From contig CAWHBO010000005.1 in assembly GCA_963827735.1 (NCBI GenBank), positions 192,524 through 256,523 of the forward strand: a stretch of DNA of 64,000 nucleotides, given 5' to 3'. Both the position numbers and the translations under genes were made by a program. The stretch is from CAWHBO01 sp963827735 (GTDB lineage Bacteria; Patescibacteriota; Patescibacteriia; Patescibacteriales; UBA12075). Positions within the stretch are counted from its first letter, which is position 1. Every line of letters begins with the position of its first letter. A model generated the notes under the pieces. It made no database searches. It had not been told where the DNA came from and saw nothing but the letters and a program-made list of their open reading frames with translations. Below are positions 25,391-34,404 of the stretch, piece after piece.

Positions 25391-25464
25391 AGCTTATAAT
25401 TTTTGACAAAAAGATATTTTTTTGTTATTATAAAGGACAGGTATTATTATTTGTTATAAAAAAA

Positions 25465-26109
25465 ATGATTTTTGTGTTTCTGCAAACTTTCGCTTGTTTG
25501 ATGTTTAAAACTCTGGGGAGGCTGTTTTTTGATTTGGAAGTAAAGGGCACAGAAAATCTTAAGGGATATGGGGAAAAAGGAATGATTTTTGCCGCCAATC
25601 ATCAGGGGGCTTTTGATCCTTTTGTCATCGGCATGGCAACCCCCATGGATTATCTTATAAAAAATTTCTTCCGGAAAAAATGCATAAAGATCCTGACTTA
25701 TCATAAGTTTATGGAAAAATGGTACGGAGTCGTGATCTGGCTCCTCGGGTCTTTCGCGGTTTATCCGAAGACCGGCGACATCGCGGTTTCAACCGCGCAA
25801 GCAGTAAAGTATTTACAAAAGAATCAAGATATCATGATTTTTCCCATTGGCAGAAGAGAGCCGGAGTTGAATCCGGAAGAGGCCAAGCGAGGAGTGTCAT
25901 ATATCGCCGAAAAGACCGGCGCTCAAATCATTCCGGTTTTGATAAAAGGCACCTTTGGTATTTCGGTAAAAGATTTTATCTTCAAAAGAAAAAAAGTTCT
26001 CGTAAAATTCGGTCTCGTGTTTTCTTTGGAAGACATAAGAATGGGCGATGTGACTTTTGCAAAAGAGGCGGTGGAGGTGATGAAGAGGGTGAAGGAGCTT
26101 GAGGAATAA
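25465..26109 (+). CDS. 1-acylglycerol-3-phosphate acyltransferase (PlsC-like)
   Basis: 214 residues. Enzymes of this family transfer an acyl chain to lysophosphatidic acid at the inner membrane. An N-terminal hydrophobic segment (MIFVFLQTFACLMFKTLGRL) leads to the catalytic HX4D motif in NHQGAFDPF (His46, Asp51). The substrate motif, usually FPEGTRS, reads FPIGRRE at 126-132, so the conserved Glu is absent. The later PVLIKGTFG corresponds to motif IV (VPVxI). The fold assignment is firm; the altered motif III means the acceptor substrate may differ. The gene stands alone with a terminator downstream. Confidence 0.8.
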   Translation: MIFVFLQTFACLMFKTLGRLFFDLEVKGTENLKGYGEKGMIFAANHQGAFDPFVIGMATPMDYLIKNFFRKKCIKILTYHKFMEKWYGVVIWLLGSFAVYPKTGDIAVSTAQAVKYLQKNQDIMIFPIGRREPELNPEEAKRGVSYIAEKTGAQIIPVLIKGTFGISVKDFIFKRKKVLVKFGLVFSLEDIRMGDVTFAKEAVEVMKRVKELEE

Positions 26110-26148
26110 AAATTACAAAATAAAATATAGTTTAAAATAAGCCCAAAA

Positions 26149-26176
26149 CAACGTCATCCGCTTGACGTTTTTTTGT
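26149..26176 (+). terminator. Terminator after the acyltransferase gene
   Basis: AACGTCA and TGACGTT pair around a short loop, followed by TTTTTTG. Confidence 0.75.
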
Positions 26177-26367
26177 TTTTATGCTATATTTATCTATCAA
26201 TTTACTGTGGTAGAACTGCGCCTATGTTTTCTACAAGTCTCTGTTGGTGTTGGTATGTTTATCAAGATTAACAGAGAGATGAAGAAAAACAGGATATAGG
26301 AGGGCCGGCTTCGTCAGAGGTCCTTTGACAATTTATACAAAAACAATTTTATCTGGAGGATGAAAAA

Positions 26368-27924
26368 ATGAGAATAAAGATAAATAGCACAACGGATGTA
26401 GACAGGCGAGTAAAAGAGGTAAATAAAGAAAGTTGGCTGATATATTTTTTGTTTAGTTTTTTTCTAAGACCCCTTAAGGCGGAATGGGTGAAAGCTACGA
26501 ATGATTTAAAGAAAAAACTTGAAGACAAAGAGAAGTGGATGAGCGTTTGCGAAATCGAGCATCTTGATGAGGAAACTATTCATTCAATGAAAATTTCCAT
26601 TGAAAAAGATCGCAAGATTTTAACGGTTTTGAAAGACAAAATACGAAGCCTTGAAACCCCACTGGACGAAAAGAAAATCGCTGAAGAACAAAAAATAAGC
26701 TTAGAAGCAAAGATGGACGCAGAAGCATGCGCACTCAAGGTAAAAACCGATAAATTTGATAAAGAACATGTAAGCGGAATAGACATTGCAGAATACGTGT
26801 CCTTGTTTTATAAAAAAGAAGCTCAAATGAAAGCCGTAGGCAAGATGTGCGTGGCATGGACAGTACTTTTTGTAAGTATCTTTATGATTTCACTGATTGT
26901 TGGTTTGGCTTATTATTTTTTCTCTCCATTTGAATTTTGTAAAAAGACCATCTCACTCATTCTTGTTCTGATTATTTTTGCGCCTATTGTACGTCGGGTT
27001 GTCCTGAAATCATATCGAACCGTTCCGGAAAAAGAGGAATGGCTTATGCAGTGGTTTGGTAAATATCTGACCACTTGGGAGCCGGGACTCCGTTTTCGTT
27101 TTCCGTTTTTTATGAATCGTGGAGCCAGAGTAACCCTTAAAACTTTTTCGATTCCGCTTTTTAGAGGTGATGAAAAAAATACGAAAGATAAAGCTGGCGC
27201 GGAAGGAAGAAAAGATGCTGATGTAGAGTTCTCCGATACTTCCGCGGGAGTTGATGCGGATTTGTTTATTAGGATTGTTGATTCATTTTTATCAGTTTAC
27301 GCGGTTGATCATATGGTTTCTTCTGTCCGTAAAAACATGGAAACCGGCATCAGAGCTTACTACGGTGGTGAAGATCTGGACAGCGCGATCGAAGGAAAAG
27401 TTGATGTCAGCCTCAGGAGCATTATAACCGAGAATGCGACAGACGCCTCAAATTTTAAAGATTGGGGAGTCAGGGTTGTCAGTTTGGCGATTGGAGATTT
27501 TATTCTTTCTCCGGAGTTGGATGCTCAACGGCAATTGATGTATAGCGCAGAGAATAAATTAAAAAGAGCAGCAGTTGAAATACAAACAGAAGAGAAGGAA
27601 GTAATAAAGAAAAAGCTACAAGGCCAAGGTGACGGTGAAAAATTGAAGCAATTTGCAGAATCTTTTGGAGTGCCAGTAAAGGATGCCCTTGCATATATTC
27701 TTCAAACAAAGAAATATGATGCTTATGAGAAAGCTGGCATATTGATTGCTGGTAACTCCATGGGCACAAGTATGGATTCTGCGCTTTCAGGTGCTGTTGC
27801 CGGAGCCGCCGCACAGGCTGGTCTAAACGTTAAGTCTGCAAAAGATAAAAATACCGAAACGCCAATTGAAGAGAAAGTTGTTGAGAAAAAGGACGATAAT
27901 CAAAAGAAAAAAAAGCAAAAATAG
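26368..27924 (+). CDS. SPFH/Band-7 (stomatin/prohibitin-like) membrane protein
   Basis: 518 residues; CTGGAGGATGAAAAA precedes the ATG. The first 165 residues are charged and helical, with a long coiled coil (about 40-115). Two membrane helices follow (about 172-196 and 206-222). The SPFH domain runs from about 228 to 400: VPEKEEWLMQWFGKYLTTWE, PGLRFRFPFFMNRGARVTLK, then a low-complexity insert and ADLFIRIVDSFLSVYAVDH. Typical family traits continue with VSLRSIITENATDASNFKDW and the C-terminal coiled coil (AENKLKRAAVEIQTEEKEVI). The tail is Lys-rich. SPFH proteins build membrane microdomains or cages; the long N-terminal coiled coil is unusual. It is paired with the next gene. Confidence 0.82.
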   Translation: MRIKINSTTDVDRRVKEVNKESWLIYFLFSFFLRPLKAEWVKATNDLKKKLEDKEKWMSVCEIEHLDEETIHSMKISIEKDRKILTVLKDKIRSLETPLDEKKIAEEQKISLEAKMDAEACALKVKTDKFDKEHVSGIDIAEYVSLFYKKEAQMKAVGKMCVAWTVLFVSIFMISLIVGLAYYFFSPFEFCKKTISLILVLIIFAPIVRRVVLKSYRTVPEKEEWLMQWFGKYLTTWEPGLRFRFPFFMNRGARVTLKTFSIPLFRGDEKNTKDKAGAEGRKDADVEFSDTSAGVDADLFIRIVDSFLSVYAVDHMVSSVRKNMETGIRAYYGGEDLDSAIEGKVDVSLRSIITENATDASNFKDWGVRVVSLAIGDFILSPELDAQRQLMYSAENKLKRAAVEIQTEEKEVIKKKLQGQGDGEKLKQFAESFGVPVKDALAYILQTKKYDAYEKAGILIAGNSMGTSMDSALSGAVAGAAAQAGLNVKSAKDKNTETPIEEKVVEKKDDNQKKKKQK

Positions 27925-27933
27925 GAGGATCAA

Positions 27934-28614
27934 ATGATTGATCAAACAAAATATGATATTTTTCCAGAAGATGAAACAGACAATTCGTCCGGAACGAAAG
28001 TTCTTAACGATAAAGACGTGGTGGAAAATAAAAAAACAAATTTTACAATAAAAATTCCACCATGGCTAACAGAAATTTTAGCTGGCCTAGGCATTGTCGC
28101 CTTTGTGATTGTTTGGTTCAAAATCGGTCCGGGCTTATTGGCTGACATATTTTTTCCAACCGCAAGAGGTGCCCTTTGGTTAAACATTATGTCGGACATC
28201 GGCGGGGCGATTGTTGGAACGGTTGGTTATTATGTTTTTCTTTCTTCAATCAAGCCAAAGAACGGAACAATCATTTTTACTTTAAGTATGATTTTTCTGT
28301 TGTTGATGCATATCACCATGGTATCCATTTCGCACGTCCAAATAGCTTCTCACGCAAGAGTGGCTGAAAGCGACGTTATAGTTCTTAAGAAAGGCCTCCA
28401 TAAAATTGTTGTCAGAAAGGGTGAACTGACAGATGGCTATTACGACACAGATGGCGATATCGTAAGAATGGAATCGCCCAATAAAAATTTTATACTTATA
28501 AAGGCCGATAACAACCCCTTGTCCCCCTGGGAAATAAAAAAGTGGCAGAAAGAAGATTTTCTTTTTAAAATTCAATCTTTCGCCGACCAGGAGATTATTA
28601 TCCAAGTTAAATAG
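27934..28614 (+). CDS. Membrane protein co-encoded with the SPFH protein, unknown function
   Basis: 226 residues, starting nine bases after the SPFH gene stop with AGGAGGATCAA as ribosome site. Three or four membrane helices are visible (about 45-70, 82-108 and 112-138). The last 80 residues form a soluble domain rich in charged residues and beta strands (VIVLKKGLHKIVVRKGELTD to the end). No family recognised. The tight spacing and a shared terminator suggest that it works with the SPFH protein, in the way NfeD-like proteins accompany stomatins, but it is not recognisably an NfeD. Confidence 0.65.
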   Translation: MIDQTKYDIFPEDETDNSSGTKVLNDKDVVENKKTNFTIKIPPWLTEILAGLGIVAFVIVWFKIGPGLLADIFFPTARGALWLNIMSDIGGAIVGTVGYYVFLSSIKPKNGTIIFTLSMIFLLLMHITMVSISHVQIASHARVAESDVIVLKKGLHKIVVRKGELTDGYYDTDGDIVRMESPNKNFILIKADNNPLSPWEIKKWQKEDFLFKIQSFADQEIIIQVK

Positions 28615-28635
28615 GCAATAATGCCTAAAATATCC

Positions 28636-28677
28636 ATAACCTCATAAGCAAAATATCGCTTATGAGGTTATTTTTTT
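28636..28677 (+). terminator. Strong intrinsic terminator
   Basis: ATAACCTCATAAGC and GCTTATGAGGTTAT form a perfect 14-bp stem, followed by TTTTTTT. Confidence 0.92.
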
Positions 28678-28703
28678 AATCAAAAATTATTTGCAAAAAC
28701 TGC

Positions 28704-28746
28704 TTGACAAATACCGCTTGACAAATATGGTAAAAAGTGATATACT
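28704..28746 (+). promoter_or_regulatory. Promoter with two -35 boxes
   Basis: TTGACA at 28718-28723 and TATACT at 28741-28746 have a 17-base spacer. A second TTGACA lies 14 bases further upstream (28704-28709). The leader to the ATG at 28857 would be about 105 bases. Confidence 0.65.
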
Positions 28747-28856
28747 CGTTTCAAGAATAAATATGCTCATTTTATCGTATAAATATATTTACAAGTGGAA
28801 GGTAGGTATATTTATCAATATTAAAAACAAATTTACTACTCAAAAAGGAGGTAGGT

Positions 28857-29190
28857 ATGGAAAAGAAATTCAGTCTTATAACGGCAGTAATAGCAATCAT
28901 AATGGGGGCAATCTTTTTTTCATCGCCTGTCCTTGCCGGAGGCGACGGTTATTCAGTCAAACAGGCTGAAGATCTGTGGCAATATGGTGTTGCTGATAAA
29001 CAAAAGGCAATCACAGTGTTGGAAAAAGTGATAGACCAAAAACCTTCAAACAACAAGGCGCGTTATCTGTTGGGGCAATATAATTTTGAACTTGGCAAAT
29101 TTGATGAGGCTTACAAAGCTTTTTCTCCCAATCCGGTTAAAGTGGATTATGGCAAAGAGATCGCTGACCTCTACTTTAAAAATGCCGAGT
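28857..29190 (+). pseudogene. Secreted TPR-like protein, cut off at the chimeric junction
   Basis: AAAAAGGAGGT precedes the ATG at 28857. A signal peptide (about 1-27, ending SSPVLAGG) leads into helical repeats of TPR character: VADKQKAITVLEKVIDQKPS, then NKARYLLGQYNFELGKFDEA and YKAFSPNP. The frame stays native up to about LYFKNAES. Within a few bases the composition then changes from AT-rich to GC-rich actinobacterial sequence, and the remaining frame (to 29342) is meaningless low-complexity Arg/Ala/Thr. The true C-terminus is not in this window. Confidence 0.75.
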
Positions 29191-29200
29191 CAAGGAGGAT
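29181..29200. other. Chimeric junction between CPR and actinobacterial sequence
   Basis: Left of this point the DNA is AT-leaning CPR; right of it the DNA is GC-rich for 35 kb. Coding sense on the left ends in a CPR gene, and on the right begins in the middle of a sulfotransferase. No tRNA, integrase or repeat marks the switch. Confidence 0.9.
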
Positions 29201-30170
29201 CAGGACTACCTCCAGCGCCACCCCGACGGCCCCACCTGCCATTTCCCTCGGCCGGGCTGGAAGCTGCCGCGCCGCTACCAGGAGGAGGGCCGCGACAGCA
29301 CGCGGTGGCTCGGCTTCCCGTTCCGCGACGGCGACATCGTGATCAGCACCCCGTCCAAGACCGGGACCACGTGGGCGCAGATGATCTGCGCGCTGCTGAT
29401 ATTCGGCGAGCCGCAGCTCCCGGCCCCGCTCGGGCGCCTGTCGCCGTGGCTGGATCACCTGGTCGCGCCACGAGATGAGGTACATGCCCTGCTGGCCGCC
29501 CAGCAGCACCGGCGGTTCATCAAGACCCACACCCCACTGGACGGCCTGCCGCTCGACCCCCGCGCCACCTACCTGGTGACCGCCCGGCACCCGCTGGACG
29601 TGGCCGTGTCGACCTACCACCACTGCGCCAACATCGACGAGGCACGGTGGCGGCAGCTGATGGGCGAGCCCGAGCCGCCGAGGCCACCGCCGCCGCCAGA
29701 GCCGCTGCGCGACTGGCTGCTCCGCTGGATCGCCGACGACACCAACCCGGCTCGAGGACCTCGACACGCTGCCCGGCCTCATGTACCACCTCACCGACGC
29801 CTGGGCCCGGCGCCGCGAGCCGAACATCCTGCTCGTGCACTACGACAACCTGTGCGCCGACCTTGACGGCCAGATGCGCTGGCTGGCAGGCCAGCTCGGC
29901 ATCACCATCCCCGAGCACGCCTGGCCCGCGCTCGTCCGGGCGGCCACATTCGAGAACATGTCCCGCAACGCGGACCAGCTGGTCCCTGCCCCCGGCCTGT
30001 TCAAGAGCAACGCCGCGTTCTTCCGCCGGGGCACCTCCGGCGAGGGACGCGAGATCCTCAGCGGCGCCGAGATCGCCGACTACCACGCCCGCGTGGCGGG
30101 GATGGCGCCCCCCGACATGCTTGCCTGGCTCCACTCGCCCCGCCCCGGAGCCGTGACGGCAATGCCGTAA
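29192..30170 (+). pseudogene. Sulfotransferase family protein, 5' truncated and frameshifted
   Basis: Sulfotransferases move sulfate from PAPS to an alcohol or amine. Reading from 29192 gives KEDQDYLQRHPDGPTCHFP, then the PAPS-binding 5'-phosphosulfate loop IVISTPSKTGTTWAQ. Next are IKTHTPLDGLPL and YLVTARHPLDVAVSTYHH, which correspond to the 3'-phosphate motif. At about 29,745-29,755 the sense passes to the next frame (EDLDTLPGLMYHLTDAW) and continues through LLVHYDNLCADLDGQM and the C-terminal block with FENMSRNADQLVPAPGLFKS to TAA at 30170. The N-terminus is lost at the chimeric junction. The single shift may be an indel error. Confidence 0.8.
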
Positions 30171-30527
30171 TCACGACTGGCCCCGCGGGCCACCGATAGG
30201 GCGCGGCAGTACCGGCTCATCCCGCCGCAGGCCCGAGAGTGGCACCAGGCGAGCAGCCGGGCGGCCCGCCTCGCCGGAGGGTGAGTGTTCAGGACGTCCA
30301 GCGGCGCTGTGAGCCCTCGCAATCAGCCAGCCGCCACATCATCGCCAACTGTGGCCTGACGGCAATAGACAACGTCGAACGCAGAGTCGGGCGCGTCCGA
30401 TTCTGGGAGCGGATTGGGAGCGGAGGTCCGCCGTCAGCCGCGGTCAGATGCGGTCAGACTCAGCATGCCCATGCCTGCGACCTGCGGATACGTCGCTCAA
30501 CCGCCGCATCGACAGCTCACGCGCCCA
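30171..30527. other. No clear gene; element-arm-like sequence near the att repeat
   Basis: No convincing coding sense. The stretch from about 30,397 (GTCCGATTCTGGGAGCGGAT) resembles the sequence at about 37,337 (GTCCGATTCTGGGAGTGAAA). The similarity between the two att-like repeats therefore extends about 130 bases to their left. Confidence 0.5.
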
Positions 30528-30572
30528 GTTCGGGACGAAGAGGCCGCCGGTTCAAATCCGGCCACCCCGACC
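30528..30572 (+). repeat. Partial tRNA-Pro(CGG) 3' end, integration (att) core copy 1
   Basis: 45 bases identical to 37471-37515, starting in the anticodon loop (GTTCGGGACGAAG, anticodon CGG). It continues through the T arm (GCCGGTTCAAATCCGGC) to the acceptor end CACCCCGACC. The 5' half of the tRNA is absent. A hairpin (GGCCCG..CGGGCC) follows, as after many tRNA genes. Confidence 0.85.
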
Positions 30573-30594
30573 CAGGTCACAGGCCCGTTTCCCC

Positions 30595-30706
30595 TCACGA
30601 GGAGCGGGCCTTCCCCTTGCCGAGCGCCACTGGTGCGCCAAGACGCCGCGTCCACGACTCGATCACCTTGCCGTGAGCGTCGGGCGCCAGATGGGCGTAC
30701 TCGTCA
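30595..30706 (-). pseudogene. C-terminal remnant of a tyrosine integrase
   Basis: On the minus strand DEYAHLAPDAHGKVIESWTR followed by RLGAPVALGKGKARSS ends in TGA at 30595. YAHLAPD contains the catalytic Tyr of phage-type tyrosine recombinases. Only the last 35 or so residues exist; upstream sense is lost. It ends 22 bases from the att core, the normal place for an integrase 3' end. Confidence 0.65.
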
Positions 30707-30869
30707 CCGCCTGGGTGGCTGGGATGACCGCTCGCGCAGCACCACGTACCACGCTCACCCCCGCGACCCCGGGCGCGGCGCCCGCCACAATCGCTGGCCC
30801 AGAGCCCAGAAAGGGACCAGCCATCGCCGTCAGGGCGAGGCCCACCAAAGCGGCGGCTTTCATCGTCAT
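30663..30869 (-). pseudogene. Secreted protein N-terminus, truncated
   Basis: From the ATG at 30869, GGAAAGGTACGG upstream serves as a possible ribosome site. The product has a signal peptide (MTMKAAALVGLALTAMAG onward) and then Ala/Gly/Val-rich sequence. It overlaps the integrase remnant in another frame, so its C-terminus is not original. Similar leaders occur on lysozyme-like secreted proteins of actinomycete integrative elements; that link is inference. Confidence 0.4.
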
Positions 30870-31095
30870 TTTTTCCGTACCTTTCCGCATTGATCCCCGG
30901 CTAGCTTGCGATACACCCTTCTTGTGCGGGCCCTGATTTAGCGCATTGCGCTGGGGCCGTCGGCTCGCCCGGGCCGGCCACGGCGGTGCGACGGAATGGA
31001 AACTACTCTTAGCCGATACGTCCAAAAGGATTGCCAGGCCGCATGGGCGAGTGGCTGCCCGCGGCCGCTGAGACGAATCCCCCGCGGAGGTAGCG

Positions 31096-32227
31096 ATGGC
31101 CGGACGAGGGCGCGGCAGGCGGAAGAACCGGCGAAGCCGGGGCGCGGCGGCAATCGCGGCCGCGGCGATCACGGCCACCGTGGCCGCCGCCGCGGCCTGG
31201 CCGATCAGCGACTCGCTCGCCGCCTCGCCGAAGCCCGGCTGGTTCACTGGCCGGGGAGTCCGGCCGCGCCGGGCGGGCGGAGTCGCCCTCAGGCATCCGG
31301 GCCGGCTGGGACCCCGTACCCTACCGGCGCGCCCGGCTGTCCGTGCCTGGCCGGTGGCTGGTCGAGACCCCGCGCGAGATCTTCTGCCAGCCCCGCTCTG
31401 CCGGCATGATCTTCACCGGCGTCAAGCCAGGGATTCCGAAAGGGACGGGCTGTGGCCTGACCGCCAGCTACGCCTGGATCGTGCCGGCCGGTCACATCCC
31501 GCCAGGAATCAGCCATCGCAAACCGACCGCGGTGATCAACGGCATCCGGGTCTACCGGCGGCCAACTGGCCCGAACTCGGTGCTCTACCTCGTGCCGGAA
31601 CTCAGCGTGCGAGTCGGCGCGCACGGACCGCTCGGCAGGAGGGTATTGGCAACGCTGAACAGGTCACCGCTCTCCGTCGTGCTCGGCAAAGGCCGGGCCA
31701 GCCCGGTGCCCGCCCGCTGGGTCTGGCATCAGTTCGGCGGCGTCAGGTTCGCTGCTCCGCGCACCTGGCACCGGCACCGCCAGACGCAGTGGGCAACCTG
31801 CGGCACCGGCGTCGTGCCGGGCTCGCTGGTGCTGATCGATGCGATCAAGCCGCCGCTCGCCCTGCCCTGCCCGTTCCCACTCCCCTACGCTGACACGTTC
31901 GCGGCCCAGCCTGGCCTGACGGCCGTCACCGGGAAGTTCGCGGCCAGGTCGGTCGGCGAGCGCTTCACCCGCTGCCAGCAGCGCCATCGCGCCCGGATCT
32001 GCCTGGCCGCGGTCACCGGCCATGGCGGCTTCCTCAGCGGCGTGCTGATCTTCTCGGTCTCTCAGGCCGCACCACCACCCAGCGGCTTTCTTCCTGCTGG
32101 GGCTGTCAGGATCAGGTGCACGCGCCCGGGCGATCTTCGACTCAATGACACTCAGATAGCCCAGCTCCACCCGAAGCCCTCAGGGCAGCAGGCACGCACT
32201 AAGGCCCGTTCACGACTACCTGTCTAA
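31096..32227 (+). pseudogene. Exported protein of unknown function, frameshifted
   Basis: GGAGGTAGCG precedes the ATG. The first frame has an Arg-rich start and a hydrophobic export segment (AAAIAAAAITATVAAAAAW). Around 31,230-31,260 coding sense moves to another frame and runs on as SGIRAGWDPVPYRRARLSVP, IFCQPRSAGMIFTGVKPGIP and VLYLVPELSVRVGAHGPLG to about 32,080. No catalytic motif is recognised. The second part is compositionally normal protein, so this is one gene with an indel rather than two genes. The end at 32227 may itself be shifted. Confidence 0.5.
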
Positions 32228-32520
32228 TAACACTGTCGCTTCCGGCAGCCGACTTCTAGCACTCCCGAAATGACAATCTGCGCGTGGCAGGCAACTCGCA
32301 ACGCCGGTGACTTCGCCGCGCCCATTCGGCGGTCGGGGTCAATCCAACCGCCCGGGCCGCTGTCACGCGTCGTGATCGCTCTTCGATGTGGCGGTGTGCC
32401 AAGCCTCCGTGCACGGAAACTTAGCCACGCAGAGCTAAGCTGCCGTCACTGTCGATCAACAGGCCGGGGCCGGTTGTGCCGAGGTGAGGAGGGCGGTCAC
32501 CGGGGTCCGTCACGAGGCCG
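32228..32520. other. Intergenic, nothing recognised
   Basis: Convergent spacer between the exported-protein gene (+) and the hydrolase gene (-). No hairpin with a T tract and no coding sense stand out. Confidence 0.4.
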
Positions 32521-34404
32521 TCACGGTCGGGCCGGCCCGGACCGGGTGTCGGACATCGGTGTGTTGACCGTGATCTCGCCGGTGTAGGCGCGGAAGTGCA
32601 GTGCCGACTCGTGACCATGTCCGTGGTGCAGGGTGAGGTGCGCGATCGGGCCGTCGGTGGCCAGGTCGTTGCGGTTGCGGGCATGCCAGTTGCGGTCCGC
32701 GAGCGGGAAGTTGGAGCCTGCGATCTCGATCCGGATCCGGTGGCCTGCCGGGAAGTAGTTCGCGGTGGTGATGCCGCCGATCCGGACCCGGTGGATCTCG
32801 CCGGGCACGAGCTTGGCTGGCTGCTCGAAGCCGTCGCGGTAGCGGAGCCGCAAGCAGCTGTCCGCGAGGTTGTAGGCGGTCCCGTCCGGATAGACGTCCA
32901 CGAGCTTGACGAAGACATCCGCGTCCTCGACGTCGGCTGACACGTGCAGTTCCGCGCTGAGGTCGCCGACGATCGCTGTCGGCTCGGTCAGCACGGGCGT
33001 GCTGTACACGAGCACATCGGCCCGGCACTCAACCACCCGCTGATCCACGCAGATCGGGTCATGGGTGGCGAGGTCGCCGCCGAGCGACTGCACGGGGTTG
33101 TGCGGGTCGGCGATGAACTCGTCGGTCCCGGCGCCGCGGGCAGCAGGCACAAGGGCACCGTCGCCCCACAGCGTGTTCGCGGACTTGTCGCTGGCCAGGA
33201 AGAGCGTCCGCGTCTCAGTCTCGGGCAGCGGCCAGGACTCGCCGGTCAGCCAGGTGCACGCGCCCATGAGGAAGACCTGCACCTTCGGCATCGGCTGCCA
33301 GGCGTCTGCCTCATCGCCGAGGAACCGGTCGAACCACGAGATGATGATCTCGTCGTAGGGGAAGCGGGTGTCGCCCATGGGCCGCTGGCCCAGGCGGGCC
33401 TCCGGGCCGGTCACCAGCATCCGGCAGTGCTCCGTCGGCGCCATGATCAGGTACTGGTCGGGATGATGCTGCTGGAACTCGAATAGCTTGACCGTCTCGT
33501 GGGCGCCGACATCCATCCACCCGTTGAAGTTGATGGACGGCGTCGCGCCGGTGTGGCTGGCGTTGATCAGGTCAACCACTTTCCAGGCCGGGCTGGCCAG
33601 CCCGCCGGCCATGAACGTCTCGTAGCCCGTCAGCGGCGAGCCCATCCGCCGCAATATGCCGCCGCTCGGCGCTTGCAGCGTCGCCTTGTCGAGGGCTGCG
33701 GTGTACTCCGGGCTGCGGAAGTCCGGCACGGTCACCGAGTACTGCCGGAAGATCCGGGCCAGCTCGTCGCCCGCGGCGCCGGCGGGCAGCTTCGGCCGCT
33801 GCCAGACCCCGAACGGGCCATACCACAGTGCCCATGCCTTGATCATGGGAACGCCGCCGCGGAAGAAGCAGCCGTTCGATCCCTCCGCACCCGGGATGTC
33901 GCCGACGCCCGCGCCTGAGCTCATCGGCACGCAAGCGCGCAGCGCCGGATGGCCGATGGCGCCGAGCTTCAGCTGGTTCTCGGCGGTCGAGGAGCAGCCG
34001 TGCAGGCCCACCTTGCCGTTGGACCATTCCTGCGCGCTGATCCAGTCGAGGGTGTCCTGTGCGTCCGCGGTGGTGGTGGTCAGGATGCCGAAGTCGCCTT
34101 CTGACCATTCGCTTCCGCGCTCGTTCTGCATGATCAGCGCGTAGTTCTTCTTGAACTGCGCGGTGTGCATGGGCTTGAACTGATCGGGGATGGCGGCCGC
34201 GTACGGTGACCGGACCAGGAGGGTGGGATATCGGCCTTCAGCGCGCGGCCGGAAGACCACAGTCGCCAGCCGGATTCCGTCGCGCATCGGCAGCATGATG
34301 TAGTCGACCCGGTAGCGGATGGTGTCCGCTCCGAGGGCGCGGACAGCCGATTCGAGCGCTGTGGGCGGCCGGAACTCCTCGGGCCTGTCGTCGGCTGCTG
34401 TCAT
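32521..34404 (-). CDS. CocE/NonD-type alpha/beta hydrolase (X-Pro dipeptidyl-peptidase S15 family)
   Basis: 627 residues from the ATG at 34404, chosen over an upstream in-frame start because GGGAGGTCGA lies just before it. S15-type hydrolases cleave esters or acyl-amides. The core has MLPMRDGIRLATVVFRPRAE, LVRSPYAAAIPDQF and NERGSEWSEGDFGILTTTTA. The nucleophile elbow is GLHGCSSTAENQLKLGA, the Asp region is INFNGWMDVGAHETVKLF, and the His region is APTEHCRMLVTGPEA. The C-terminal jelly-roll (ADVLVYSTPVLTEPTAIVGD to HLTLHHGHGHESALHFRAY) is typical. The elbow differs from the usual GxSYxG. It is the longest intact gene of the actinobacterial part. Substrate unknown. Confidence 0.88.
   Translation of the reverse strand: MTAADDRPEEFRPPTALESAVRALGADTIRYRVDYIMLPMRDGIRLATVVFRPRAEGRYPTLLVRSPYAAAIPDQFKPMHTAQFKKNYALIMQNERGSEWSEGDFGILTTTTADAQDTLDWISAQEWSNGKVGLHGCSSTAENQLKLGAIGHPALRACVPMSSGAGVGDIPGAEGSNGCFFRGGVPMIKAWALWYGPFGVWQRPKLPAGAAGDELARIFRQYSVTVPDFRSPEYTAALDKATLQAPSGGILRRMGSPLTGYETFMAGGLASPAWKVVDLINASHTGATPSINFNGWMDVGAHETVKLFEFQQHHPDQYLIMAPTEHCRMLVTGPEARLGQRPMGDTRFPYDEIIISWFDRFLGDEADAWQPMPKVQVFLMGACTWLTGESWPLPETETRTLFLASDKSANTLWGDGALVPAARGAGTDEFIADPHNPVQSLGGDLATHDPICVDQRVVECRADVLVYSTPVLTEPTAIVGDLSAELHVSADVEDADVFVKLVDVYPDGTAYNLADSCLRLRYRDGFEQPAKLVPGEIHRVRIGGITTANYFPAGHRIRIEIAGSNFPLADRNWHARNRNDLATDGPIAHLTLHHGHGHESALHFRAYTGEITVNTPMSDTRSGPARP

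Noticed and set aside
26224..26271. Short frame MFSTSLCWCWYVYQD upstream of the SPFH gene, resembling a Trp-rich leader peptide
   Set aside because: No ribosome site, no attenuator-type alternative hairpins, and no link to tryptophan metabolism downstream.
1..29190. Use of a variant genetic code (TGA as Gly), known in some CPR groups
   Set aside because: The receiver-domain gene ends in TGA at the right place and no gene has in-frame TGA, so the standard bacterial code applies.
29181..29200. Horizontal transfer of a 35-kb actinobacterial island into a CPR genome
   Set aside because: No insertion hallmark at the boundary, no amelioration of composition, and genes on both sides are cut in mid-sequence. 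Chimeric joining explains it more simply.
29171..29827. Minus-strand frame of 218 codons across the junction
   Set aside because: Antisense of the sulfotransferase, and it spans the chimeric point.
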